DNA of 47,872 bases from Entamoeba histolytica HM-1:IMSS (taxonomy: Eukaryota; Evosea; Mastigamoebida; Endamoebidae), in NCBI RefSeq assembly GCF_000208925.1, contig NW_001914980.1, positions 1 through 47,872 on the forward strand, written 5' to 3'. The notes under the pieces are model-generated. The model worked only from the letters and a program-made list of their open reading frames with translations, made no database searches and had not been told where the DNA came from. Position 1 is the stretch's first letter. Each line of letters opens with the position of its first letter. This document shows positions 29,511 through 38,656 of this stretch, one piece after another. A program made the position numbers and the translations under genes.

Positions 29511-29742
29511 TGAAATTAATTGTTTTATTTATTTTGTAGTTTATGAAAATAAAGTTCTATTTTACTTCTTTGTTTTTATAATTGTTAAGAATAAGTGTCT
29601 CACTTTGTTGAATTAAAAAAAAATTCTACTGAATCATTGTTTCATTGTATACATTAAAATTTGACTTTGTTACTTTAAAAAAACTACCATTTTTTTTCAT
29701 ATTTAAACAGGTTAGATTCAATTTAAACAGAATCTATTGAAT

Positions 29743-30431
29743 TTATTTCACGAGTAATAAATTTGAAGAAATTATAACAAAAAAGAAAAAATATAAATCA
29801 ATATCACTCAGAAAATTAAGTAATATTAAATAACTGAAAATAAGTAGTATTTTAATGAATATAAACATAATTATTATCAAAGCTACATCACAATAACTAC
29901 AATACCAATGTTTAACTATTTCAATTATCACTTCAACAAATATCATCGTCATAAATAGTAAACAATTTTAATAGAAATAAATGTCACAATAAAAAATAAA
30001 GAGTATAACCACTTGAAAAACAAACAAAGAAGAATAAACCAATTAATAAACAAAAGAAATGAAACTACAGAAGCAGTGAATGATACACAAAATAGAACCA
30101 TTAAGAGAACAAAGGGAATATTTGGGTATGTAGTAAATAACGTAAATAATATTTTAAATAAATAGAAAGAAAAAAAGTGGTGGTAAATAAGAAATAGCAT
30201 ATTTAATAAATATAGGTCGAGTAGAACTAAAACAAATAAATAAGAAGAAGAATAGAATGAAATTGCATTATATTTTAATAAGTCACTACAACTATAATTA
30301 ATAAAAATATGCAACACTAATATTGTATACAATAACCATAAAAACAGATATTCTATTGTGAATTTTTATTTTGAAATAAACTTTATTGAAGAAACAGAAT
30401 GTGATATGTCATTTGAACAACAATTTCTCAT
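29743..30431 (-). pseudogene. Decayed multi-pass membrane protein gene
   Basis: On the minus strand an ATG at 30431 opens a short polar start (MRNCCSNDISHSVSSIKF), is stopped by an in-frame TAA, and then continues in the same frame as a strongly hydrophobic run of about 130 residues ending at TGA (29949-29951). A second hydrophobic run of 69 residues continues in the next frame from 29952 to 29743, overlapping by ATGA. One stop plus one frame change across a coherent chain of membrane segments suggests a broken gene rather than chance, though AT-rich DNA favours hydrophobic frames. Family not recognised. Confidence 0.4.
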
Positions 30432-30737
30432 TATAAAAAGTCAAACTACAAACATATCCAACTTATATTTTATTATATTTAACTTAATTAATATGTAAAA
30501 AATTTCTTCCAATATCAAACATACTGTGGTTGTATAAACATTATCATGTGGTAAAAACAAATTATCTAAGAATAAAACAGAGATTTTTGTATAAATCAGA
30601 AAAAAGGAAAAAAAACATAAACCAATTTAATAAATTTACTTAAATAATAAATTATAAGTTATTAAAAATAAAGAAACCATAATAATATTTATGTAAATAA
30701 AAGATTTTTTAAAATAATAATCAAGAAAATAAAGTAA

Positions 30738-30840
30738 CAGCGCTTTGTGTAGGAATAATTTCGGTGATTGGCTTTATTCCAAGGGAAAGCTTGCAACAAT
30801 AATTGAGGGATATATAAATGTCTACTTGTTTAAAAAGTAG
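30738..30840. ncRNA. Candidate small structured RNA, strand unknown
   Basis: A GC-richer island in an otherwise A/T-only spacer. It can form a two-part stem: GCTTT (30742-30746) with AAAGC (30786-30790), and GGAATAA (30752-30758) with TTATTCC (30774-30780), separated by a symmetric 5x5 internal loop and capped by a 15-base loop. ACAATA (30796-30801) follows and matches the ANANNA H box; a second hairpin CTACTT/AAGTAG lies at 30822-30840. The layout recalls an H/ACA guide RNA, but no ACA end is evident. On the minus strand T-runs past 30735 could end a Pol III transcript. I cannot match it to a named RNA. Confidence 0.35.
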
Positions 30841-30957
30841 TAGTAATATGCTTCAAATATTTTATTAATACTCTTTTTGTTATAAATAAAAAACAAAATA
30901 AAAAATAATTAACTAATTAAAAAAGATAATAATTACCATTGTTGAGCTAAAATTTTC

Positions 30958-31815
30958 TTAACGCCCAAATCCAGTTGTTTGACCGAATCCAGTTGTTCCA
31001 AATCCTCCCTGTGTTTGTTGTCCAAATCCATTTGTTCCAAATCCTCCTTGTTGTTGTCCAAATCCATTTTGCTGTCCACCTAACATTCCTCCTTGTTGAC
31101 CTCCAAATAATCCTTGTTGTTGTCCAAATCCATTTTGTTGACCTCCAAATAATCCTTGTTGTTGTCCGAAGCCATTTTGTTGAGTACCAAATACCCCTTG
31201 TTGTTGACCAAATCCATTTTGTTGTCCACCTAACATTCCTCCTTGTTGTGGAACAGGTTTATTTCCATTATTTGCTTTATAATCTTCTGTTCGAATTTCA
31301 ATTAACGACTTATTTTTGAATTGTGACATAAAATTGATTGATTTATAATTTGATCCTTCTTTGATTGTTTCTTGATATTTAACAAAAGAACTTCCAGTTT
31401 GTGGTTGACCAAATCCACCCATACCATTATTTTGTTGTTGACCAAATCCACCCATACCATTATTTTGTTGTTGACCAAATCCACCCATACCAGTGTTTTG
31501 TTGTTGACCAAATGTTCCAAATCCACCCATACTATTATTTGGTTGTTGACCAAATGTTCCAAATCCACCCATACCGTTATTTGGTTGTTGACCAAATCCA
31601 CCCATACCATTATTTTGTGATTGACCAAATCCACCCATAAGATTATTTTGTGGTTGACCAAATCCACCCATACTATTATTTGGTTGTTGACCAAATCCAC
31701 CTAACCCACTGTTTTGTTGTTGACCAAATGTTCCAAATCCACCCATACTATTATTTGGTTGTTGACCAAATCCACCCATACCATTATTTTGTTGTTGACC
31801 AAATGCTCCAAACAT
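30958..31815 (-). CDS. FG-repeat nucleoporin with GLEBS motif (Nup98 N-terminal type)
   Basis: A 285-residue protein. Residues 1-142 and 192-285 consist of GGFGQQ/GLFGGQQ-type FG repeats rich in Gln, Asn and Gly. Between them residues 144-186 hold FVKYQETIKEGSNYKSINF and FKNKSLIEIRTEDYKANN. The latter matches the Gle2/Rae1-binding GLEBS motif of Nup98 and Nup116, whose core reads YESKSLEELRLEDYQANR. The protein would line the nuclear pore and dock the mRNA export factor Rae1/Gle2. It ends after the FG repeats, so the autoproteolytic C-terminal domain of Nup98 is absent. The DNA is a tandem repeat, so length may vary between strains. Opposite-strand frames here are shadows. Confidence 0.85.
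   Translation of the reverse strand: MFGAFGQQQNNGMGGFGQQPNNSMGGFGTFGQQQNSGLGGFGQQPNNSMGGFGQPQNNLMGGFGQSQNNGMGGFGQQPNNGMGGFGTFGQQPNNSMGGFGTFGQQQNTGMGGFGQQQNNGMGGFGQQQNNGMGGFGQPQTGSSFVKYQETIKEGSNYKSINFMSQFKNKSLIEIRTEDYKANNGNKPVPQQGGMLGGQQNGFGQQQGVFGTQQNGFGQQQGLFGGQQNGFGQQQGLFGGQQGGMLGGQQNGFGQQQGGFGTNGFGQQTQGGFGTTGFGQTTGFGR
30985..31800 (-). repeat. In-gene tandem repeats of the FG nucleoporin
   Basis: Units of about 36 to 48 bases encoding GGFGQQ(Q/P)NN(G/S)M recur about 12 times at 31400-31800. A second set of about 33-45 base units encoding NGFGQQQG(L/V)FG recurs at 30985-31240. Units differ mainly at synonymous or Ser/Gly/Pro positions. They are coding repeats, not CRISPR. Confidence 0.85.
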
Positions 31816-32054
31816 TATCTTGTTGAATTTTTTAAGTTCTAAACTGAGCTTTTATTTGTTAAATAATAACTAATTATTAATTATAGTATAAAAATAATTC
31901 ACAATTACAAAAAAATAATTCACAAAATATAACAAAAAAACAAATAACACAAAACTAGAAAAAGGAAAAAATCAAAGAACTTGAAATAGGGTTAGGTCTG
32001 ATAATAAGAATAAAATGGATATTTTAATAATTTATTCACTGAAGTGTGTTTGGA

Positions 32055-33314
32055 ATGACTAAAACTTTTGATGGAATAAGTTCATTAACAAAAGTGCCAC
32101 TTCCGAAAGTTGACAATATTTCACCAACAATTATTAACGTTACAAATCAACAAAATGGTATTTCGTCTTTTGATTTACTCAAAAGTGATAGTGTTAGTAA
32201 TTTTAATGAAAAAGAAGTATCAAAAACTATTGATGTCTCAAAACAAAGTACTAAACAATATTCTCAAATACCTTCTTTCATAATTCAAACTGCAAGGCCT
32301 ATTCCTAAATTAAATATTCCACCACTAGAAGTACAACAAAATGAAAATATTTCTACGTCACAATTAAGTAAATCTTTTATTGTTAATAAGGAAACAAAAA
32401 GTATAAATACTCAATCAGATTCATTAAAAACAATAAATGAATTTTTACAACCAGAAAAGAAAGAAATACGTTTTCAATGTTCTCAACTCCAATTAAATCA
32501 TCTAAATTCTCTCAAAACAAAAGACAAAAAGAAACCCGATTGGGAACGATTAAAACAAGTTTCAAAAACAAATGAAGCTTGTCAACAAGCAGTTTTTATT
32601 GGGTTGTTAAACATGTTTGGATATGAAATTGGGATAGAGAGAGTATATAAAATATCAAAAAAGACATTTCCTTTATTAACTATCAAATTTGTTCATAGAT
32701 GTACTCCTGATGGAAATCAAGATATGGAAATTATGAATAGTGCTACTCGGTTAAGTGAAGAAATGTTAAAATCATCTACTGTTGAAGATAAAAAGAAAAG
32801 AAGACAACGTAAAAGAAATATGGATGCTTCAATTTGTAATTCATTAATGGATTATCTTGAACAAGAAGGAGTAAAATTTGAAATAAAAGGGACTAGAAGT
32901 GCTCAGTATACAATGGTTATGAAAAAGGTTAAAGACATTGACTTAGTATTGTTCAATAAACAAAGAAAAATTAATCAGAAAGATATTGTAAATATAGGAA
33001 AATACATTAACAATCACTTAGTCAAAATGATGGGTGGATTAAAGAGAAGAGCTATCTCTTCTGAACAATTCATTAGAATTGAACCAAATGAGCCAGACGT
33101 TACTAATATATTTTTAAACCACTTTAATGGACTACTGAAAGAGTTTGATGAGAGTACAAAATGTATTGATATTGACTATGACTCATCACAAAATTTTCTC
33201 ACATGGTCGGCTTTGCCACAACCTTTCCGTTATAATAAATTAAAATACCCAAATGAATATTATTCATTCATTAAACCAGATATTATAGACTTTATATGTC
33301 ATTCTTTTTCTTGA
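32055..33314 (+). CDS. Unrecognised protein, possibly Entamoeba-specific
   Basis: A 419-residue protein I do not recognise. The first about 150 residues are Ser/Thr/Gln-rich and likely disordered. The rest is globular and mostly helical: GLLNMFGYEIGIERVYKIS, a very basic stretch DKKKRRQRKRNMD (a probable nuclear signal), SLMDYLEQEGVKFEIKGT, and KYINNHLVKMMGGLKRRAIS. The C-terminus reads FLTWSALPQPFRYNKLKYP, then KPDIIDFICHSFS. The composition would suit a nucleic-acid-associated nuclear protein, but this is inference only. ATG 32055 is the first Met after a TGA at 32040-32042. It is divergent from the nucleoporin gene. Confidence 0.6.
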   Translation: MTKTFDGISSLTKVPLPKVDNISPTIINVTNQQNGISSFDLLKSDSVSNFNEKEVSKTIDVSKQSTKQYSQIPSFIIQTARPIPKLNIPPLEVQQNENISTSQLSKSFIVNKETKSINTQSDSLKTINEFLQPEKKEIRFQCSQLQLNHLNSLKTKDKKKPDWERLKQVSKTNEACQQAVFIGLLNMFGYEIGIERVYKISKKTFPLLTIKFVHRCTPDGNQDMEIMNSATRLSEEMLKSSTVEDKKKRRQRKRNMDASICNSLMDYLEQEGVKFEIKGTRSAQYTMVMKKVKDIDLVLFNKQRKINQKDIVNIGKYINNHLVKMMGGLKRRAISSEQFIRIEPNEPDVTNIFLNHFNGLLKEFDESTKCIDIDYDSSQNFLTWSALPQPFRYNKLKYPNEYYSFIKPDIIDFICHSFS

Positions 33315-33439
33315 ACCTAAAATATTAATAACTAACTTGTACTTTTGTTTGATTTGTTTATTAGAAGTTTTATTTCCTTAGTTATTTGAGTTTACAAAAT
33401 AATCAATTAAAATGTTTGTAAAAAATCAATTATCATTAA

Positions 33440-34903
33440 TTAATTCCCCCACTCTAAAACAGGAATTGGTTCAGGTTGTTGTTCTTTTACTTTAAGTAAC
33501 GTTTGTTCTAAATCAAATATACTTTCAGTTAAACGAATAGACTCTTCATAAATAGTACTTTGAGATATTCCATCCATAACCTTTTTAAGTAAATTAAGAT
33601 GATCTAACAATCTTACTTCTTGTGATGAAACTTTTAAAAATTGTTGAACACAATATACTAAACATTGATCAACCTCCTCTCCTGTTAAGTCATGAATGTT
33701 TTTACTCATAATTTCTTCTTCTTTCTTTATACCTTCCAAAAGACCTTGTGCCGCATAATCCTTAATTTGATTTTCCATTTCTGAATAGTGCTTTTCTAAA
33801 ATTTGTTCTTTTGCTGTAACACTTCCTTTTTTAATTCCATTTTTCTCTCGAATTTCATTTTCTAAATCAATGCAATCACTAAAAATCTTCTGATTACTTT
33901 TAGTTTTTTCATCAATATTCCCTTTGAATTGTGAAATTTCAACTCTCATTTGATCCAATGGAATTACTTTAGATAATACACTTTCTTCATTTGATGGAAC
34001 TGAATACCTTGAGACTGGTTTGTTGTCATTATGTCTTATTCCACATTCACTTTTGATTCTACTTCGTTCCATTTTAATTTGTTTTGCTTCATTTTCAATT
34101 TCTCCTTTCACTTTTTCAATACTTTTTCTTTCTTTCTCTTTAATTTCTTTTTCTCTATCTATTTGGTATTGTTCTAATTCTCTATGTTCCTGTTCTCTAA
34201 CCTCTTTCAATTTAGTGAGTTGTGCCAATAAAACTTCTTTTTCTTCTTTTAATGTATTAAATTCTTCTTCTTTCTTTCTTAAAGACCTTCTAAATCCAAC
34301 GACATCATTATAATAGTCTAAACTCATTTCTCTAACCTCTTTTAGTTGTTTTGATAACATCTTAATTTGTTCCTCTTGTTCTATACCAGATTTACCTGCT
34401 ACTTTTTCAACTTGAAGTTTTAACTCTGAAGTTTTGGTTTCTTGCTCTTTTAATTGTTTTTTCAAATCAATAATAGTTACATTCTGTTGTTTGATTAGTT
34501 TGTTTAGAGAATCAATTTCTTCTTTGTTATTATGAATAATTTTCAAATTTTGCTTACGATCATCAAGTAGTAGTTGTTTTTCATATTCTAATTTATTTTT
34601 TTGTTCTTTATACCTATTAATTTCATTTTCTTCATAAGGAGCAAGAACTTTTGTAGGATCTCCTTGACTAAAATCAACTAATTCCATGAAAGTAGTAAAT
34701 CTATCTGATAGTGGTGGACTTAAAATTAACTCATAAATATATTTTATAGATTCCCTCATCTCATCAAGTCCACGCTTTCGAATCATATAATAAATAATTC
34801 TATGAAATCTAGTATAATTAGTTGGGTCTTGTTTGATAGTAGCTTGGTATGTATAGTCTGATGTATATATAGGATTTAACCAATCAGAACGTCGACTTGC
34901 CAT
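33440..34903 (-). CDS. Coiled-coil protein, unrecognised
   Basis: A 487-residue protein. Residues 1-90 form a globular cap (RSDWLNPIYTSDYTYQATIK, FHRIIYYMIRKRGLDEMRES). Residues about 95-290 are an almost continuous coiled coil rich in Glu, Lys and Gln (KQNVTIIDLKKQLKEQETK, EEFNTLKEEKEVLLAQLTK). A break at about 285-315 (GIRHNDNKPVSRYSVPS) is followed by more helical segments to about 475 and a short Pro-rich end (EQQPEPIPVLEWGN). It could be a structural or cytoskeletal adaptor; no motor, kinase or membrane motif is present. Single exon, convergent with the preceding gene. Confidence 0.65.
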   Translation of the reverse strand: MASRRSDWLNPIYTSDYTYQATIKQDPTNYTRFHRIIYYMIRKRGLDEMRESIKYIYELILSPPLSDRFTTFMELVDFSQGDPTKVLAPYEENEINRYKEQKNKLEYEKQLLLDDRKQNLKIIHNNKEEIDSLNKLIKQQNVTIIDLKKQLKEQETKTSELKLQVEKVAGKSGIEQEEQIKMLSKQLKEVREMSLDYYNDVVGFRRSLRKKEEEFNTLKEEKEVLLAQLTKLKEVREQEHRELEQYQIDREKEIKEKERKSIEKVKGEIENEAKQIKMERSRIKSECGIRHNDNKPVSRYSVPSNEESVLSKVIPLDQMRVEISQFKGNIDEKTKSNQKIFSDCIDLENEIREKNGIKKGSVTAKEQILEKHYSEMENQIKDYAAQGLLEGIKKEEEIMSKNIHDLTGEEVDQCLVYCVQQFLKVSSQEVRLLDHLNLLKKVMDGISQSTIYEESIRLTESIFDLEQTLLKVKEQQPEPIPVLEWGN

Positions 34904-35125
34904 TTCAATAAATAATAATTATTAGTTTATGTAAGACATTTTCTAAAATTCTATGACTTTTTTCGAATCTAGAATTTAATTAAAAAATTATATGAACCAA
35001 ACTCTTTTCTTTATGCCTTGTCTTTTATTATAGTACTTTTGTCTTTTCTACAAAAATGATTATCCTCAAGAAAGATTGATATCAAAAGACAAACAACTTG
35101 GTTATATATAAAAAAAAGAAAACAG

Positions 35126-35485
35126 TTATTCATTTTTAGCTTTCTTTGATGAACGAGATACTGTAGTTCCAACTTTTTGCCATTCAATATAGTTTGCTCG
35201 TAAATAAGGCATTGGTAATCCAAATGCTAATAAACAAAATGCTAATCCGATTCCATAGATTGAAAGCATTACAAATACGTTTTGTGTAATAAAGCCAATA
35301 ATAAATCCAAGAATCTAAAGACAGTTAATAACAAAATAAACAAATTAATGAAAATGACATTGTAACAAAAAAAAATTCAATGAAGAACAAACCGTGATGA
35401 TTGGAATGAGAGTTGAAATATTTTTGTTAACAATCCTTTGTCCAACAAAGTCAATTGGAGGAATACTAAATTGAAGTTTGTTCAT
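35126..35485 (-). CDS. SPCS1: Signal peptidase complex subunit SPC12-like, two exons
   Basis: Exon 1 is 35485-35393 (31 codons), intron 35392-35315 (78 bases, GTTTGT...TAG), exon 2 is 35314-35126 including TAA, giving 93 residues. The protein has IDFVGQRIVNKN, two hydrophobic helices (LIPIITILGFIIGFITQ and FVMLSIYGIGLAFCLLAFGL), then PMPYLRANYIEWQ and a basic tail. This matches SPC12 proteins: a short D-F-x-G-Q start, a G-F-x-x-G-x-x-x-Q turn between two helices, and P-W/M-P-x-Y-R-x-x-x-x-x-W after helix 2. It would be an ER membrane accessory subunit of signal peptidase. The gene is small and split, so easily missed. Confidence 0.75.
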
Positions 35486-35570
35486 TGAAAATAATAAGAT
35501 TATATCTTGTTAAAAATTTATCTTAAAAATAAATAACACAATACTACCAAGAAACGATGAATTTTGTTAT

Positions 35571-36545
35571 TTAAGCAAAAAAATCAGGAACGGCTTTAGG
35601 AATTTGCTGTCGTAATGGCTTCCAATTCTTTGGCATAGCAGAGAGGGGTGGTGCACAATATTGAACTGAGTCAATCACTCCAGCACCACTAACTTCCAAA
35701 TAACACCCTAAATTACCAAATTCTCCAACAAAATTTGTTGCACTCCAAATAGAGTGAATGGATTTATTATCAGAAAGTACTTCACCTAATGGTTGTAGTG
35801 AATTTGTGTTAATAAGAAGCTTAAAATGTCTTGAAGGATTATTAGAATTTTCTTTTTCAAGGTATTGAGCAACGTCAGCTTCAGTAAATTGGTATTCATC
35901 ATTTCGTTCATACCATTTGAAATATTTTGTGTATTTTTCTTCTTTAGGTTGAGCAATAATAAACCAAGTTAAAGCGTCAGATGCAGTGAGATTCTTTACA
36001 CGAGGAAGAGTATTAAGATTATCTAATGAGACATGATTTAAAATTCCACCATGACAACATAAATAAGTTTCTTGAACAACAGCAGCAATAGGTAAATATT
36101 TGAATGTTTCCACAATCATTTGGTAAACATTATCATTACCATATTTACTAAAACATTCAGATTGAAATCCACCAATTTCACTAAACATTTTAAGTTCATT
36201 TTGACCACGGAGCATAATTATTTTAGTTGGATATAAAACTTTATAACACATTAAGATGATGTAAACCTCTAATCCATTCATTCCAAAATTAACATAATCT
36301 CCTAAAAACAAATAATTTGTAAATGGTATTTTCCCTGACATTTTAAAAATATTTAATAAATCATGTAATTGTCCATTTAAACATCCAACAATTGTTACTT
36401 GACTATTAATTGGAACAACATTTTGTTCTCTTAAACAAATAACTTTAAATTGTTCACAAATTTCTTTTATAACTTCTTCATGAATAACTTCTAATTCACT
36501 GACTTTATTAATACATTCATTTAAATGTGCCATAGTCGTAACCAT
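35571..36545 (-). CDS. PPP-family pseudophosphatase (PP2A/PP1 fold without metal ligands)
   Basis: A 324-residue protein alignable end to end with PP2A/PP1 catalytic subunits: NYLFLGDYVNFG, KYGNDNVYQMIVETFKYLPI, CCHGGI, IHSIWSATNFVGEFGN and a C-terminal VPDFFA. Key motifs are altered. GDVHG is GCLNG (54-58, Asp and His lost). GDYVDRG is GDYVNFG (82-88, Asp92 equivalent kept, Asp95/Arg96 lost). RGNHE is RGQNE (113-117, metal Asn and catalytic His lost). The second His segment is LINTNSL. Only D83 and H165 of the usual six ligands remain. It is almost surely inactive as a phosphatase and may bind regulatory subunits or substrates. The open frame is intact, so this is not a broken gene. Confidence 0.85.
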   Translation of the reverse strand: MVTTMAHLNECINKVSELEVIHEEVIKEICEQFKVICLREQNVVPINSQVTIVGCLNGQLHDLLNIFKMSGKIPFTNYLFLGDYVNFGMNGLEVYIILMCYKVLYPTKIIMLRGQNELKMFSEIGGFQSECFSKYGNDNVYQMIVETFKYLPIAAVVQETYLCCHGGILNHVSLDNLNTLPRVKNLTASDALTWFIIAQPKEEKYTKYFKWYERNDEYQFTEADVAQYLEKENSNNPSRHFKLLINTNSLQPLGEVLSDNKSIHSIWSATNFVGEFGNLGCYLEVSGAGVIDSVQYCAPPLSAMPKNWKPLRQQIPKAVPDFFA

Positions 36546-36699
36546 CTCTTTCTTTTCTTTCTTTTTTTTTAGAAAATTTTATTATTTTTTTTATAAATTC
36601 TTTTTATAACAAAAAAATTATTTTTGTTATTTGTAAAATAAAATGAAACCCTCCTCATTTATTTTTTTAGAAAAGAAGAACTTTTTTCAATTAAAAATT

Positions 36700-37429
36700 A
36701 TGCCAATAAGATATAAGTGTATTGTTATAGATCATGATGATACAACTGTTGATTCCACTCCTTCAGTCCATTATCCAGCATATTTAGATTTTGCTGTTTG
36801 TTTTTTATTTAAATTCTTTAAATTTTGATAATAACTATATTCAGAACAGTGTTATGAAAGGAAGAGACTACAAAATTTTGTCATTACAAGAATGGTATAG
36901 AATGTTATGGGATTATGACTATTTTGAATACATTAGAGATGTTATGAAATTAAATAAAGAAGAACAAGATCTTGAATATAAATTGTGGATTGAATATACA
37001 GCTACCAGACATCCTCAGATGTTTCCAGGATTTCTTGAGATGTTAATTGAATATAAGAAACAAGGAGGTATAGTTTGTGTATGTTCTCATTCACATGCTA
37101 AAGATATTAAAAGACATTATGAAGAACATAACTTTACTCCAGATGAAATATTTGGTAGTGTTAGAGGACATCCAGAATTGTGTAAACCATATACTTATCC
37201 TATTGATACTATTAAAGAAAAATATCATCTAAAACCATCTGATATTGTAGTTATTGATGACCTTACACCAGGATTTACAATGGCAAAGTCTGCAGGAGTA
37301 GATGCAATTGGAGTTTTATATGGAGAAGGACATGAGTTAGTAGAAGATGATATTAAAAAGGTTTGTAAATATGTTTTTAATACAGTTTCAGACCTTTCTA
37401 ACTTTTTGTTAAATCCAGTAGAACCATAA
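36700..37429 (+). CDS. HAD-superfamily phosphatase, phosphoglycolate phosphatase-like, two exons
   Basis: Exon 1 is 36700-36795, intron 36796-36844 (49 bases, GTTTGT...CAG), exon 2 is 36845-37429, giving 226 residues. HAD motif I IVIDHDDTTVDST at 8-20 (nucleophile and acid Asp, with HDD), motif II Ser in VCVCSHSHA, motif III Lys in ELCKPYTYP and motif IV IVVIDDLTPG are all present. A helical cap lies between motifs I and II (about 25-100). It probably removes phosphate from a small metabolite in the cytosol; the exact substrate is unknown. An in-frame ATG at 36643 would add 19 residues, but motif I normally sits near the start. Its start is divergent from the pseudophosphatase. Confidence 0.85.
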
Positions 37430-37481
37430 ATATTTTGTAGTTGAATGGTTTAATTTAATATTTTTAATGTTTGGCTTTATT

Positions 37482-38549
37482 TCACTCATCATACAATTCA
37501 TTACTTTCTATTATTGTTGGTTGTTCTTCATTTAAGTCGTCTTCATTTTTAAGTATTAAAGGATGGTCATGTTCTTCTTCTATGTGTTGGTCTAAATCTG
37601 GTTGTTGTTGAGGTTCTTCTTCATGAATTGTATCATCACTAACTTGTGCACAAACATAAAACGCAATTTCAGCAGAAACTTCCTTGTCATCTGATTCATA
37701 AGTACATTCAATATATAACATTTTATTTGAATTCATTAATATTATAACCTTTTTTGATTGGTCTAATGCCTTTTTAATAGCTCTAAAATAATTCAAATGA
37801 TATCGTGCTGTGACATTAGCCAGACATTCAAAATGAACAAATGTTTGAGATGAGTATGTTGTAGTAATAGAATCTGAAGGTGATTGTGATGATATCATTA
37901 ACTTTCCATGAATGTCTGTTTCAAATGTAATATACATATGATTCCATTCTAATGACCTAAATGATGGCATTAATGATATTGAAGTAGCGGAGATATGTAA
38001 TATTCCTTTGTAAGTACTAAATTCAAATACCCTATTATTATAAGAGTCTTGTGAAAAAGTAGATATTTTCATTCTAACGGTTGTAATTCTAGTTCTAAGT
38101 TGCAATAATACAGAACTAGTTTCTAAAATATAAATGTCAACTCTTGACTCTGTTTGGATAAGTGCAGACTCAAAAAATACTAATAAATCTTTTAATGGTA
38201 ATCGTAAATTAATTTCTTGGTCTTTTTCTTCAAATCCATATATCTCAAATAAATCTCTTTGCCAAAAAACAATACATTGAAATACACCTTTCTCTTCTAT
38301 AAACAATTTAATTCCATTACTGTCAATCCATAAATTAATAACTGGAGTTTTTGATTCTTTATTATATAATAATTGGAGTGTAGAAGATAATGTTTTTACA
38401 TACCTTGACGTAAATTGAAATTGGCTTTGATTCATTTGTTCTGTTTGTCTCATAGAACTTCCATTTGTTGGACCATTAGTTGTTGAAAGACTAGTAACAT
38501 CTCTTTCAAGAAGGTCTTCAGAAATATAACTTTCATTTAGTTGTGACAT
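37482..38549 (-). CDS. RAD1: RAD1-like subunit of the 9-1-1 checkpoint clamp
   Basis: A 355-residue protein with two PCNA-like halves. Typical RAD1 features are a beta-strand-rich first half (VINLWIDSNGIKLFIEEKGV, DLFEIYGFEE near 105-115, LRLPLKDLLVFFESAL) and a second half with FECLANVTARYHLNYFRAIK, then KVIILMNSNKMLYIECTYE, and a terminal strand SAEIAFYVCAQ. An acidic tail (residues about 305-355) follows, as in other RAD1 proteins. It would pair with RAD9 and HUS1 to load at DNA damage in the nucleus. Family fit rests on strand order and the conserved second half, so it is good rather than certain. The 3' end is 52 bases from the HAD gene's end. Confidence 0.72.
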   Translation of the reverse strand: MSQLNESYISEDLLERDVTSLSTTNGPTNGSSMRQTEQMNQSQFQFTSRYVKTLSSTLQLLYNKESKTPVINLWIDSNGIKLFIEEKGVFQCIVFWQRDLFEIYGFEEKDQEINLRLPLKDLLVFFESALIQTESRVDIYILETSSVLLQLRTRITTVRMKISTFSQDSYNNRVFEFSTYKGILHISATSISLMPSFRSLEWNHMYITFETDIHGKLMISSQSPSDSITTTYSSQTFVHFECLANVTARYHLNYFRAIKKALDQSKKVIILMNSNKMLYIECTYESDDKEVSAEIAFYVCAQVSDDTIHEEEPQQQPDLDQHIEEEHDHPLILKNEDDLNEEQPTIIESNELYDE

Positions 38550-38656
38550 AATTAATATAGAACAGAACTATACTATAAATTTTTAAGATAAAGACTTTGA
38601 AACTCTTTTCAAATAAAAAGTTGAGGTATTTTATTTTTTTTTCTTTCATAAAACAA

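Noticed and set aside
31302..31700. Long repetitive open frames on both strands inside the nucleoporin gene
   Set aside because: They are other-frame readings of the FG tandem repeat; only the 30958-31815 minus frame gives GLEBS and FG motifs.
31400..31800. Regularly spaced repeats resembling a CRISPR array
   Set aside because: Units are contiguous, in frame, and encode FG repeats in a eukaryotic gene; there are no unique spacers.
36643..36699. Upstream start for the HAD phosphatase
   Set aside because: HAD motif I normally lies near the N-terminus, and the extra 19 residues look like AT-rich leader sequence.
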